Assembly: GCA_963699525.1 (NCBI GenBank)
Contig: CAVOUI010000018.1
Span: 172,471-236,470, forward strand
Length of the DNA: 64,000 nt
Origin: SG8-41 sp963699525
Lineage (GTDB): Bacteria; Pseudomonadota; Gammaproteobacteria; Burkholderiales; SG8-41
Reading direction: 5' to 3'
Below the pieces are notes generated by a model, which was not told the origin of the DNA, made no database searches, and saw nothing but the letters and a program-made list of their open reading frames with translations. The translations under genes were made by a program, and so were the position numbers. Each line of letters opens with the position of its first letter. The first letter of the stretch is position 1. Below, piece by piece: positions 27,812-37,447 of this stretch.

Positions 27812-28351
27812 TCACTCGGCTTTCTTGTCCTCGATGTGGCGGGCGAGCAGGAGCGCCTGGAGCACGATGAACGCCAGCATGAGGCCGATGCCGCCGAAGA
27901 GCTTGAAGTTGACCCAGGCGTCGGTGGAGAAGTTGTAGGCGACGGCGAGGTTCAGCACCCCCATCAGCGCGAAGAACACGATCCAGCTCGCGAGGAGTCT
28001 TCCCCACACGGTCTCGGGGAGCGTGACCTGCGTCTCCATCATCGCGCGGATCAGGTTCTTCCGGAATGCGAGCGCCGACACCGTCAGCACGGTGGCGAAT
28101 AGCCAGTAGAGCACGGTCGGCTTCCACTTGATGAAGGTCTCGTCCTGCAACACCAGCGTCGCGCCCCCGAATACCACGATCACGGCGAGGGTCGCCCACA
28201 GCAGCTTGTCGACCTTGCGGTGACGCAGCCAGGTCCATCCGATCTGAAGGAACGTGGCGGCGATTGCAACCGCGGTCGCGACGTAGATGCCGTAGATCTT
28301 GAAGGCGACGAAGAACAGGACGACCGGAAAGATGTCGAACAGGAATTTCAT
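27812..28351 (-). CDS. yciB: Inner-membrane septation protein YciB
   Basis: The 179-residue protein has five membrane segments and the family start MKFLFDIFPVVLFFVAFK, with the conserved FIKWKPTVLYWLFA and NFKLFGGIGLMLAFIVLQ. It acts in cell-envelope and septum biogenesis. Length and frame are normal. Confidence 0.95.
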   Translation of the reverse strand: MKFLFDIFPVVLFFVAFKIYGIYVATAVAIAATFLQIGWTWLRHRKVDKLLWATLAVIVVFGGATLVLQDETFIKWKPTVLYWLFATVLTVSALAFRKNLIRAMMETQVTLPETVWGRLLASWIVFFALMGVLNLAVAYNFSTDAWVNFKLFGGIGLMLAFIVLQALLLARHIEDKKAE

Positions 28352-28418
28352 GGGCGCCTATTATAGCGGTAAGCCGCCGCCGGGGCGGAGCAGACCGGTC
28401 ACGGAGGCCGCCGGCGCG

Positions 28419-29879
28419 TCAGTGCGACGGGCCGAGCTCGAGCCGCGTTGCGCCCTTCGCGATGACGATGCGCGCGCGGTTGCGCCGCTTCGCGAGCTCC
28501 TTCAGCAGCCGCACGAGCGGCTTCTCGAAATAGTACTCGGTCCGCATCGGACCGGCCGCGAGCATGTCGTCGACCTGGGAGCCGGCGTAGAGGCAGCGCA
28601 GCAGACGCTCTTCGTCGGCGAGGTTCGGATACTTGCGCCGGATCGCGGGCACCGCCGGCTCAAGCGGCGGCGGCGTCAGCGCGATCCGTGCCGAGCCGTT
28701 GGCGACGATGCGATCGAGCACATCCGGCTCGACCGGGGCGAGCGGCTTGCCGTAGTAGCCGAGCGCGTACTTCTTCACCTCGTCGGGAACGGTCCGGTAG
28801 CGCTCGCCCTGAACGACGTTCAACACGGCCTGGATGCCGACGAGCTGGGAGAACGGCGTGACCATCGCCGGCCATCCGAGCTCGCGAAACACGCGCGCGG
28901 TCTCCTCCAGAACTGTGTCGAACTGGTGCAGCAGGCCGGCTTGCTCGAGCTGGAACTTCATGTTGGACAGCATGCCGCCGGGGATCTGGTGCGCGTAGTG
29001 AAACTGGTCGTACTCCATCGGCACGCCGAGCGGCAGACCCTCGTTCTCCGCGACGCGCCGGAAGTGCCCGCCGACCTCGTTGACGAGCCGGTCGTCCACG
29101 TTCACCGCGTAGCCCATGCTCCGCAGATTGCGCGCCAGAGTCTGGATTGCGGGCTGTGCCGGGCCGTTGGCCAGCGGCGCGATCGAGGTCTGGATCTGCG
29201 TGACGCCGAGCTTGACCGCTTCCAGGTAGACGAGCGGCGCGAGACCGGTCATGCAGTGGCTGTGCAGCTCGAGGGGCACCTTGCCCGTGACCTTGAGGAG
29301 CGCGGGCACCAGCGTGCGAATGCGGTCGGGGGTGAGGAGCCCGCCCGGATCCTTGATCATCATCACGTCGACGTCGGCCCGGTCGATCAGCTCGCGCGTC
29401 TTGCGCGCGTAAAGCTCGTCGGTATGGACCGGGCTTTCGCAGAACACGATCGAGCCCACCGACTCCATGCCCAGTTCCTTCACCCGGCGCAGGATGAACA
29501 CGACGTTGTCCCAGTCGCAGAGCGCGTCGATCGCGCGCACGCGGCGGATGCCGTTCTTCGCCAGGCACTCGAGCCACAGGTAATTCACGTCGTCCGGCTG
29601 CACGTCGAACGAAAGGAGGCTTCGCGAGCGCATCGCGGATTGCATGGGCGTGCGCGTCACCTTCCCGCGCATCAGCCGCAGCCGCTGCCACGGGTCCTCC
29701 TTCAGGTAGCGCACGCACACGTCGAACTGGATCGCGCTCATGAGATCGATGGCTTCGAACCCGGCGCGGTCCATCCGTTCCGCGACCGGCAGCATCATCG
29801 CGGTGGTCATGCGCGTCGCCCACAGGCACTGGTGCGCGTCGCGCAGCGTCGTGTCGATGATCTTGATCTCGGACTTCAT
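28419..29879 (-). CDS. Carboxyltransferase of the pyruvate carboxylase B / oxaloacetate decarboxylase alpha type
   Basis: The 486-residue protein starts IKIIDTTLRDAHQCLWATRM, the carboxyltransferase signature. It keeps the metal-site region MMIKDPGGLLTP and LELHSHCMTGLAPL, and the biotin-interaction zone PGGMLSNMKFQL. It ends in a PYC_OADA-type domain without its own biotinyl site. The start overlaps the biotin-carrier stop (ATGA), so both are made together. No biotin carboxylase gene and no membrane decarboxylase beta or gamma subunit is present, so the direction of the reaction is open. Confidence 0.85.
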   Translation of the reverse strand: MKSEIKIIDTTLRDAHQCLWATRMTTAMMLPVAERMDRAGFEAIDLMSAIQFDVCVRYLKEDPWQRLRLMRGKVTRTPMQSAMRSRSLLSFDVQPDDVNYLWLECLAKNGIRRVRAIDALCDWDNVVFILRRVKELGMESVGSIVFCESPVHTDELYARKTRELIDRADVDVMMIKDPGGLLTPDRIRTLVPALLKVTGKVPLELHSHCMTGLAPLVYLEAVKLGVTQIQTSIAPLANGPAQPAIQTLARNLRSMGYAVNVDDRLVNEVGGHFRRVAENEGLPLGVPMEYDQFHYAHQIPGGMLSNMKFQLEQAGLLHQFDTVLEETARVFRELGWPAMVTPFSQLVGIQAVLNVVQGERYRTVPDEVKKYALGYYGKPLAPVEPDVLDRIVANGSARIALTPPPLEPAVPAIRRKYPNLADEERLLRCLYAGSQVDDMLAAGPMRTEYYFEKPLVRLLKELAKRRNRARIVIAKGATRLELGPSH

Positions 29880-30347
29880 CGAGGCTTGATCAGGATGAGC
29901 GGCTGATCCTGCTCGACCAGCGACTCGTTCGCGACCAGGATAGCGGCCACGACGCCGGCGGCGCCAGCGTTGAGCGAGCTGAAGAGCTTCATCACCTCGA
30001 ACAGGCACACCGTGTCGTCGGCGCCGACCGCGTCGCCGACCTCGACGAAGGGGCGGGCGCCGGGTGAGGGGGCTGCGGTAGAACGTCCCGATCGTCGGCG
30101 CGCGCACGGCGACGTGACCGGGCGGCACTTCGGACACAACCCGTGACCGCGGGGGCGATGTTGCATCCGCGGACGGGCGCGGGGGAGCCACGGCCGTGGC
30201 GGACGGCAGCGGTGCCGCGCGGGACCCATCGCCGCCGTGCGTGACGTGCAGCTTCAGCTCGCCGATCTCGAGATGGACATCGCGATCGCCCATCTCGTCG
30301 AGGATCTTGAGTATGGTCTGGACGTCTTCCTGGGTCAGGTCGGCCAC
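29876..30347 (-). CDS. accB: Biotin carboxyl carrier protein (one frameshift)
   Basis: The N-terminal part (LTQEDVQTILKILDEMGDRDVHLEIG) resembles AccB; after a Pro/Ala-rich linker and one indel near 30068, the biotinyl domain reads FVEVGDAVGADDTVCLFEVMKLF, with biotin expected on the lysine of EVMK. About 156 residues. The adjacent carboxyltransferase suggests it serves that enzyme rather than acetyl-CoA carboxylase. The accB symbol denotes the family only. Confidence 0.78.
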
Positions 30348-30359
30348 AACATGAAGTCC

Positions 30360-31793
30360 TTACAGAACCTTGCCCGGGTTCATCAGGTTGCGCGGATCGA
30401 GTGCGGACTTGAGCGCGCGCATCAGCTCGACCTCGATCGGGCTCTTGTAGCGTTTCAGTTCCTCGCGCTTGGCCTGGCCGACGCCGTGCTCGGCGCTGAA
30501 GCTGCCGCCGTAGCGGTGCACGACATCGAGCACCGTCCGGTTGACATCGGTCGCGGCGAGGGCCGCCGGGTCGTCGCGGTTTCGCCCCGGGACGAAGCAG
30601 TTGTAGTGCAGGTTGCCGTCGCCAATGTGCCCGAAGCAGAGGACGCGCGCGCCGGGAAAAGCGCGCTCCAGCGCCGCGCCGACTTCGGCGATGAATTCCG
30701 GAATGCGGGACACCGGGATCGAGATGTCGTGGCGGTAGAGGAGGCCTTCCGCCTGGGAGGCCTCCGGGATGGTCTCGCGGATGCGCCACAGCGCCTCGCG
30801 CTGGTTGCCGCTCGTTGCGATCACGGCGTCGAGCGCGAGTCCACGCTCTACCGCCCGCTCCAGCGCGCGCTCGAACTCGCCCTGCAGCGAACCGTCGGAG
30901 CTTGCTTCCGCGAGCTCGACGAGGAGGTACCACGGGTGCGCGCGCGCAAGCGGCTCGCGCGTGCCGGGAATGTGCCCGAGCACCAGCTCTACGCAGCGCC
31001 GGGAGATGAGCTCGAACGCGCTGATCCGCTCCCCGCATTCGTCGCGGAGCAGCGCGAGCAGCTCCACCGCGGCGGCGGGCGCCGCGATCGCGATCAGGGC
31101 GGTGACGGTCGTGCGCGGGACCGGGAAGAGCTTCAGCACGGCGGCCGTGATGATGCCGAGCGTGCCTTCGGAGCCGATGAAGACCTGCTTCAGGTCGTAG
31201 CCCGTATTGTCCTTGCGCAGGCCCCGCAGCCCGTCCCACACCCGGCCGTCCGGCAGGACGACCTGCAGTCCCAGCGTGAGATCGCGCGCATTGCCGTAGC
31301 GCAGCACGTTGATGCCCCCGGCATTGGTGGCGAGGTTGCCGCCGATCTGGCAGCTGCCCTCCGCGCCAAGGCTCAATGGGAAGAGGCGGCCGGCATCGCG
31401 GGCGGCCTGCTGGACGTTCGCGAGGATGCAGCCGGCTTCCACGGTGATGGTGTTGTTGAGCGCGTCGAGCGCGAGGATGCGATTCATGCGGCCAAGCTGG
31501 AGCAGGATCGCGCCGCCGGCCGCGGGCGGGGTAGCGCCGCCCGACATGCCGGTGTTGCCGCCCTGCGGCACGACGGCCGTGCCGGTTTCCGCGCAGACTC
31601 GAACCACTGCCGCGACCTGATCGGTGGTGGCGGGGCGCACGACCGCCGGCGCCACTCCGCGAAAGAAGCCGCGCCAGTCTCCGAGGTACGGCTCGAGGTC
31701 TTGCGGATCGGTGAGCAGTCCCTGCTGGCCGACAATGGCGCCAATCCGTTCCAGGATCGAAGCTCCGGCAATGGTCCGGGCGGATCGAGTCAT
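30360..31793 (-). CDS. FAD-linked 2-hydroxyacid oxidase/dehydrogenase (GlcD / D-lactate dehydrogenase type)
   Basis: The start MTRSARTIAG at 31793 gives 477 residues; longer readings run into non-conserved sequence. The FAD-binding PCMH domain includes VPQGGNTGMSGGATP and GGNLATNAGGINVLRYG, and the C-terminal domain includes LCFGHIGDGNLHYNCF and SAEHGVGQAKREELKRYKS. These place it with the D-lactate, D-2-hydroxyglutarate and glycolate (GlcD) oxidases. It feeds electrons to an unknown acceptor. Its position 13 bases after accB suggests joint use on a hydroxy- or oxoacid route. Confidence 0.9.
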   Translation of the reverse strand: MTRSARTIAGASILERIGAIVGQQGLLTDPQDLEPYLGDWRGFFRGVAPAVVRPATTDQVAAVVRVCAETGTAVVPQGGNTGMSGGATPPAAGGAILLQLGRMNRILALDALNNTITVEAGCILANVQQAARDAGRLFPLSLGAEGSCQIGGNLATNAGGINVLRYGNARDLTLGLQVVLPDGRVWDGLRGLRKDNTGYDLKQVFIGSEGTLGIITAAVLKLFPVPRTTVTALIAIAAPAAAVELLALLRDECGERISAFELISRRCVELVLGHIPGTREPLARAHPWYLLVELAEASSDGSLQGEFERALERAVERGLALDAVIATSGNQREALWRIRETIPEASQAEGLLYRHDISIPVSRIPEFIAEVGAALERAFPGARVLCFGHIGDGNLHYNCFVPGRNRDDPAALAATDVNRTVLDVVHRYGGSFSAEHGVGQAKREELKRYKSPIEVELMRALKSALDPRNLMNPGKVL

Positions 31794-31865
31794 GGGGGAA
31801 TTATAGAGGCGAGCGGCGAGGGGGTGTGCTACCATCCAGCCGCCCCCCAGGTCAATCGATCCAAT

Positions 31866-32327
31866 ATGGCCGACCGCGTCATTTTCGTCTGCACGATCAT
31901 TATCGCTGCAGTCTACTTCTACGCGACCACGCTCATCCCCACGCTCGAGATCGGGGATCCGCTGGGCCCCAAGGCGTTCCCGCGCCTGCTCGGCGTCTGC
32001 CTGCTGATCGGGGCCGGCCTGTTGTTCATCGAGATCTGGAAGGAGCGCGGGGCCGCCGCGCCCGAGCCTTCCCGGTCGCGTGCGGAAGACCTGCGTCACT
32101 TGTGGGCGTTGGCGGCAGTAACGGTATGGACCGCGGTCTACTACCTGGCTTTCGAGAAGGCGGGATACATCCTCGCCACTGCGCTGTACCTGCTCGCGCT
32201 GATGGCCTGGTTCAATCGCGGGAAATGGATCGCAAACATCGGGAGCGCGGTCCTCTTCAGCGTTCTCAGCTACGCCATGTTCCTCAAGCTTGACGTCAGG
32301 CTGCCGGCGGGCATTCTCCCGTTCTGA
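31866..32327 (+). CDS. tctB: TTT transporter small membrane subunit TctB (set 1)
   Basis: The 153-residue protein has four predicted spans and the family start of a tripartite tricarboxylate small subunit (IGDPLGPKAFPRLLGVCLLIG, then an Arg/Glu-rich loop and LAFEKAGYILATALYLLAL). Its stop overlaps the tctA start by one base. No TctC lies in front of this set. Confidence 0.85.
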   Translation: MADRVIFVCTIIIAAVYFYATTLIPTLEIGDPLGPKAFPRLLGVCLLIGAGLLFIEIWKERGAAAPEPSRSRAEDLRHLWALAAVTVWTAVYYLAFEKAGYILATALYLLALMAWFNRGKWIANIGSAVLFSVLSYAMFLKLDVRLPAGILPF

Positions 32328-33838
32328 TGGACACCCTGACCCACATCCTGAACGGTTTTTCGGTCTGCCTGCAGCCGATCAATCTCTGGTACACCTTTCT
32401 GGGCTGCTTCCTCGGCACGATCATTGGCGTCCTGCCCGGCATCGGGCCTTCGGCCGGCATCGCGCTGTTGATCCCCGTGACCTACGGCATGAATCCGACC
32501 TCCGCCCTCATCATGATGAGCGGTATCTTTTACGGGGCCCGCTACGGCGGCTCGACCACCGCGATCCTGATCAACACGCCGGGAGAGGCCTCCTCGGTGA
32601 TGACGACCCTCGACGGCTACCAGATGGCGAAGAAGGGGCGCGGCGGCGCGGCGCTGGCGATCTCGGCGCTCGGGTCCTTCATTGCCGGCACGCTGGGGGT
32701 GGTCGGGCTGACGCTGTTCGCCGTGCCGCTCACGAGCATGGCGCTCAAGTTCGGCCCGGCCGAATACTTCACGCTGATGTTCTTCGCGATGACCGCGGTC
32801 TCATCGCTCGCCGGCAAGTCGCCGGCGAAGGCGATGATCTCGACGATACTGGGGCTGATGATCGCGACCATCGGCATCGATCTGCAGAGCGGCCAGCCGC
32901 GCTACACCATGGGCGTGCCGGAGCTGCAGGACGGCGTCGGCTTCATCATCGCGGTGGTGGGGCTGTTCGCGATCGCCGAGGTGTTCTTCTCGATGGAAGA
33001 GATGACCAAGGGCGTCCGCCCCGAGATGATCAAGCTGCAAGGGAGATTGTGGCTGACCCGCGAGGAATGGAACCGCTCGGTGATGCCGATCATGCGCGGC
33101 GGCATCATCGGGTTCGTCATCGGCGTGCTGCCGGGCGCCGGCGGCACCATCGCCGCGATCCTGTCCTACGTGTGGGAGAAGCGGCTGTCGAAGCATCCCG
33201 AGCAGTTCGGCCAGGGCGCGATCGAGGGCGTCGCAGGCCCCGAGGCGGCCAATAATTCGGACACCGCGGGCGCCATGGTGCCGCTTCTCACGCTGGGCAT
33301 CCCCGGCGGCGGGGCGACCGCGGTGATGCTGGGTGCCTTCATCATGTACGGCATACAGCCCGGGCCGCTGCTGTTCCAGAACCGGCCTGACCTGGTATGG
33401 GGCTTGATCGACAGCATGTATATCGGCAACGTCATGCTGCTGATCCTCAATCTGCCTCTGATCGGAATCTTCGTTCGGCTCCTCTACATTCCGGGCGGCA
33501 TCCTGATGCCGCTGATCCTCGCGATCTCGACCATCGGCATCTACGCCATCAACGGCAACCCGGTCGAGCTCTACATCGGGCTCATCTTCGGGGTGCTGGG
33601 CTACGTCTTCCGCAAGTTGGATATCCCGGTCGCGCCGATGGTGCTGTCGCTCGTGCTCGGGGGAATCATGGAGCAGTCGTTCCGGCAGGCGATGACGATT
33701 TCCGGCGGCAACCCGAAGATCTTCGTCGGCAGCGCGATCTGCGTGACGCTGGTTGCGGTGTCCGTGCTGTCCATCCTGCTGCCGTTCCTGCTGCCGCGGC
33801 TGAAGGCGTGGCGGGACGGCAGCCGGGACACCGCGTAA
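32327..33838 (+). CDS. tctA: TTT transporter large membrane subunit TctA (set 1)
   Basis: The 503-residue protein is the 12-span subunit of a tripartite tricarboxylate transporter. It shows the duplicated substrate motifs GVLPGIGPSAGIALLIP and GVLPGAGGTIAAILSY, and EAANNSDTAGAMVPLLTLGIPGG. It works with the upstream TctB; the matching TctC may be the one at 34925 or a remote gene, as is common for this family. The substrate is an organic anion that cannot be read from sequence. Confidence 0.93.
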   Translation: MDTLTHILNGFSVCLQPINLWYTFLGCFLGTIIGVLPGIGPSAGIALLIPVTYGMNPTSALIMMSGIFYGARYGGSTTAILINTPGEASSVMTTLDGYQMAKKGRGGAALAISALGSFIAGTLGVVGLTLFAVPLTSMALKFGPAEYFTLMFFAMTAVSSLAGKSPAKAMISTILGLMIATIGIDLQSGQPRYTMGVPELQDGVGFIIAVVGLFAIAEVFFSMEEMTKGVRPEMIKLQGRLWLTREEWNRSVMPIMRGGIIGFVIGVLPGAGGTIAAILSYVWEKRLSKHPEQFGQGAIEGVAGPEAANNSDTAGAMVPLLTLGIPGGGATAVMLGAFIMYGIQPGPLLFQNRPDLVWGLIDSMYIGNVMLLILNLPLIGIFVRLLYIPGGILMPLILAISTIGIYAINGNPVELYIGLIFGVLGYVFRKLDIPVAPMVLSLVLGGIMEQSFRQAMTISGGNPKIFVGSAICVTLVAVSVLSILLPFLLPRLKAWRDGSRDTA

Positions 33839-33845
33839 AGCCCGC

Positions 33846-34901
33846 ATGGGCAAGCGAATCGCATACGTGGGAACGGGCGCGGTCGGCGGCTACGTCGCCG
33901 GTCATCTGACGCGCGCGGGGTACGACGTGACCCTGATCGACCCGTGGCCGGAGCACGTCGAGGCGATGCGCCGGCGACGGCCTCCAGCTCTCCGGCCTGA
34001 CCGCGGCCGAGCGGCACACGGTTCCGGTCAAGGCGCTGCACATCACGGACCTCCAGGGCGCGGTGAAGGAAAAGCCGTTCGACATCGCGTTCATCAGCGT
34101 CAAGTCGTACGACACCGAGTGGGCGACGCTGCTCATCCGGCAGTACCTCGCGCCCGACGGCTTCATCGTGTCGCTGCAGAACTGCATCAACGAGGAGCGC
34201 ATCGCCGCGCACGTCGGCTGGGGCCGCACCGTGGGTTGCATCGCGAGCCTGATCGCGGTCGAGCTCTACGAGCCCGGCCGCATCAAGCGCACGGTGCCGC
34301 TGGGCGGCGACCGGCACACGGTGTTCCGCGTTGGCGAGCCCCACGGGCGCGTGACGCGACGGGTGGAGGAAGTCGCCGAGATGCTGCGCGCCGTGGACAG
34401 CGCCAAGGTCACTACCAACCTCTGGGGCGAGCGCTGGTCGAAGCTCGTGATCAACTCGATGCGGAACGGCCTGTCCGCGGCGACCGGCCTCTTCGGCAAC
34501 CAGCGCGACACCCAGGAAGGCCCGCGGTGGGTCTCGATACGGCTCGGGAGCGAGGCGGTGAGGGTGGGGCAGGCGCTCGGCTTCCAGCTCGAGCGGATGC
34601 TCGGCATGGAGCCGGAAGTCCTCGCGCGCGCGGGCGAGGGGCATCGGGACGCGCTGACCGAGATCACCGACGTGCTCGCTGGAGGGCGCGAAGAAGCGCT
34701 CCGACGACCAGCGGCCCTCGATGGCGCAGGACATCGCGAAGGGCCGCCGCACCGAGACCGATTTCATCAACGGCTACGTCGCGGCGCGCGGGGCGGAGAT
34801 CGGCGTGCCCGCGCCGATGCACGCGCAGGATGAACGAGGCGGTGAGGCGGGTGGAGCGGGGAGAGGTGACGCCTTCCCCGCAGCTCATCGCGGGCTGGTA
34901 A
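33846..34901 (+). CDS. 2-dehydropantoate-reductase-like enzyme (frameshifted)
   Basis: The start MGKRIAYVGTGAVGGYVAGHLTRAG carries the Rossmann motif GTGAVGG. The central part (PFDIAFISVKSYDTEW, LQNCINEE, NLWGERWSKLVINSMRNGLSAATG) matches the ApbA/PanE family. The C-terminal part resumes in another frame after changes near 33975, 34685 and 34830. PanE makes pantoate, but family members next to TTT genes often reduce other 2-oxo acids, so catabolic use is possible. Confidence 0.75.
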   Translation: MGKRIAYVGTGAVGGYVAGHLTRAGYDVTLIDPWPEHVEAMRRRRPPALRPDRGRAAHGSGQGAAHHGPPGRGEGKAVRHRVHQRQVVRHRVGDAAHPAVPRARRLHRVAAELHQRGAHRRARRLGPHRGLHREPDRGRALRARPHQAHGAAGRRPAHGVPRWRAPRARDATGGGSRRDAARRGQRQGHYQPLGRALVEARDQLDAERPVRGDRPLRQPARHPGRPAVGLDTARERGGEGGAGARLPARADARHGAGSPRARGRGASGRADRDHRRARWRARRSAPTTSGPRWRRTSRRAAAPRPISSTATSRRAGRRSACPRRCTRRMNEAVRRVERGEVTPSPQLIAGW

Positions 34902-34924
34902 AGTTACATAAGGAGGAGGATCCC

Positions 34925-35939
34925 ATGAGACATCTCGCTTGCGCTCGCCGCGCTGCTGGCATGTTGACCCGTGGCCGCTCCGCGGCCCGGGCTCGCCCAG
35001 ACCTCGCCCTTCGAGGGCAAGACCATCACCATCGTCGTCGGGTTCAAGACCGGCGGCGGCTACGACCGCACGGCGCGCATCCTCGCGCGCCATCTTCCGA
35101 AGCACATCCCCGGCAAGCCCAACGTGATCGTGCAGAACATGCCGGGCGCGAACAGCATCACCGCGGCGAACCACGTCTACAACGTCGCCAAGCCCGACGG
35201 CCTCACGCTGGGCACCTTCAACCGCAACCTCGTGCTCGCGCAACTGACCAACGTTCCCGGGGTGAAGTACGACATGAGGAAGTTCGCCTGGATCGGCTCG
35301 GCCGCCAGCGAAACCACGATCCTCGCGATCCGGGCGGACCTTCCGTACAAGACCTTCGACGAGCTGCGGAAGTCGGGCAAGACCGTCGTCATCGGCGCGA
35401 CCGGGCCGGGCGCGAACACCTACGACTTTCCTTTGCTGCTGAAGGATCTCCTCGGCGTCGACCTCAAGATCGTCTCCGGCTATTCCAGCAGCTCCGACAT
35501 CATGCTCGCGATCGAGCGCAAGGAAGTGGACGGGCGCGCCGGCTCCTACAGCTCTTTGCAGCAGTTCATCGGGCGCGGCCTGGTCCGTCCGCTGGTGCGC
35601 GCGCGCGCGATCGAGCCCGGGATCGAGAACCTCCCGGTGGATGAAGACCTGGCCCCCAACCCGCGGGCCCGGGCAATCATGGCGCTGCGCTCGGCGCCGG
35701 AGGTGATCGGCCGTCCCTACGTGACGACGCCGGGTACGCGCGAGGACATCGTCCGCATCCTGCGCGAGGCGTTCCGCAACGTCGTCAAGGACCCGCAACT
35801 GCTCGCGGAAGCGGAAAAGGCCAAGATGGATTTCGAGTTCATCGGCGGCGATGAGACACTGAAGATCGTGAACGAGGTGCTCTCGCAGCCGAAGGACGTC
35901 GTGGACGACTTCGGCAAGTACATCAAGTTCGGCGAGTGA
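34925..35939 (+). CDS. tctC: TTT periplasmic receptor TctC (set 2; leader frameshifted)
   Basis: After a leader that is broken near 34945, the mature protein reads QTSPFEGKTITIVVGFKTGGGYDRTARILARHL, then NVIVQNMPGANSITAANHVYN, DGLTLGTFNRNLVLAQL and the hinge EIGRPYV-like region (VIGRPYVTTPGTREDIVRIL). These define the Bug/TctC family of class II receptors. A GGAGGAGG ribosome site precedes the start at 34925. Its end overlaps the second TctA, giving the order C-A-B. Confidence 0.88.
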
Positions 35940-37447
35940 TCGAAGCGCTCTTCGCTGGCCTGCTCGCCGTCCTGCAGTGGAAGGCGTTCACCTTCATGCT
36001 CGCCGGGATCGGGCTCGGCTTCTGGGTCGGGCTCCTTCCGGGACTGGGCGGCGCCACGACGCTCGCGCTGATGCTGCCGTTCGTCTACGCGATGGAGCCG
36101 GTCGAGGGCTTCGCGTTCCTGCTCGGCATGCACGCCGTGGTCGCGACGACCGGCGACATCACCTCGGTCCTGTTCGGCGTCCCCGGCGAGGCCACCACGG
36201 CCGCGACGGTCCTCGACGGGCACGCCATGGCGAAGAAGGGGGAGGCGGGCCGGGCGCTCGGCGCGGTGCTCATGAGCTCCCTCATCGGCGCGCTGGTCGG
36301 GGCGGTGGCGCTGGCGGCCGCGATCCCCGTGGTGCGCCCGCTGGTCCTCTCCTTCGGCTCGCCCGAGCTCTTCATGCTCGCCATCGTGGGCCTCGCGTTC
36401 ATCGCGTCCCTGAGCGCGCAGGGCGGACGGGGCATGCTGCGCGGCTTTCTCGCGGGCGGCTTCGGACTGATGATCGCCACGGTCGGCCAGGATCCGCAGG
36501 CCGGCATCGCCCGCTACACCTTCGACTCGTTGTATCTGTGGGGCGGGCTCGATCTCGTCCCGGTGCTGATCGGCATCTTCGCCATTCCGGAGATCATTGA
36601 CCTTGCGATCCGGGGGACCTCGATCGCGGGAGACGTGCCGCGCGGCCGGCTGAACCAGGGCGTGCTCGAAGGCGTGAAGGACACCTTCCGGCATTTCGGT
36701 CTGACGCTGCGCTGCAGCCTGATCGGCACCTTCGTCGGGATCATGCCCGGGCTCGGCGGTGCCGTCGCGCAGTGGCTGGCGTACGGGCATGCCACGCAGA
36801 GCGCGCGCAACGCGGAGGACCGCGCGAATTTCGGCCGGGGCGACGTGCGCGGCGTGCTCGGGCCCGGGGCGGCGAACAACTCCAAGGAAGGGGGATCCCT
36901 CATTCCGACGGTCGCGTTCGGCGTGCCGGGAAGCTCCGCGATGGCGATACTGCTGGGCGGATTCTTCGTGATGGGCCTCGTCCCGGGGCCCGACATGCTG
37001 ACCAAGCACCTCATCGTCACGTTCTCGATGGTGTGGACCATCGTGATTGCCAATATCATCGCGGTCGGGGCGTGCTTCCTGTTCCTGAACCAGCTCGCCG
37101 GACTCACCAACGTGCGCGGGCATGTCCTGATTCCGGTGATCCTCGTCCTGGTCTTCATCGGGAGCTACACGTCCAACAATCATTACGGGGACGTGCTGGT
37201 CACGCTGATCTTCGGCGGCGTCGGCTACCTCATGGTGCTCGGCAGCTGGCCGCGCGCGCCGTTCGTCCTGGGTCTCGTTCTGGGAAAGATTGCCGAGAAC
37301 TATCTCTATATTTCCGTCGCGCGCTACGATGCGGCGTGGCTCACCCGTCCCATCGTGCTGGTGCTCTTCGCCATGGCGGTCGCGGTGATCCTCTATCCCC
37401 TGTTGCAGGGTTGGCGCTCCAGGGCGAAGGCGGAAACGCGTGCATAG
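35936..37447 (+). CDS. tctA: TTT transporter large membrane subunit TctA (set 2)
   Basis: The GTG start at 35936 overlaps the tctC stop. The 503-residue protein has FWVGLLPGLGGATTLALMLPFVY and GIMPGLGGAVAQWLAYG as the paired motifs, and GPGAANNSKEGGSLIPTVAFGVPGSS. It differs widely from the first TctA, so the two sets are separate acquisitions rather than a recent duplication. Confidence 0.93.
   Translation: MIEALFAGLLAVLQWKAFTFMLAGIGLGFWVGLLPGLGGATTLALMLPFVYAMEPVEGFAFLLGMHAVVATTGDITSVLFGVPGEATTAATVLDGHAMAKKGEAGRALGAVLMSSLIGALVGAVALAAAIPVVRPLVLSFGSPELFMLAIVGLAFIASLSAQGGRGMLRGFLAGGFGLMIATVGQDPQAGIARYTFDSLYLWGGLDLVPVLIGIFAIPEIIDLAIRGTSIAGDVPRGRLNQGVLEGVKDTFRHFGLTLRCSLIGTFVGIMPGLGGAVAQWLAYGHATQSARNAEDRANFGRGDVRGVLGPGAANNSKEGGSLIPTVAFGVPGSSAMAILLGGFFVMGLVPGPDMLTKHLIVTFSMVWTIVIANIIAVGACFLFLNQLAGLTNVRGHVLIPVILVLVFIGSYTSNNHYGDVLVTLIFGGVGYLMVLGSWPRAPFVLGLVLGKIAENYLYISVARYDAAWLTRPIVLVLFAMAVAVILYPLLQGWRSRAKAETRA

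Noticed and set aside
31794..32099. Upstream extension of the FAD-oxidase frame
   Set aside because: It overlaps tctB in antisense and its residues are not conserved in this family; the FAD domain is complete from 31793.
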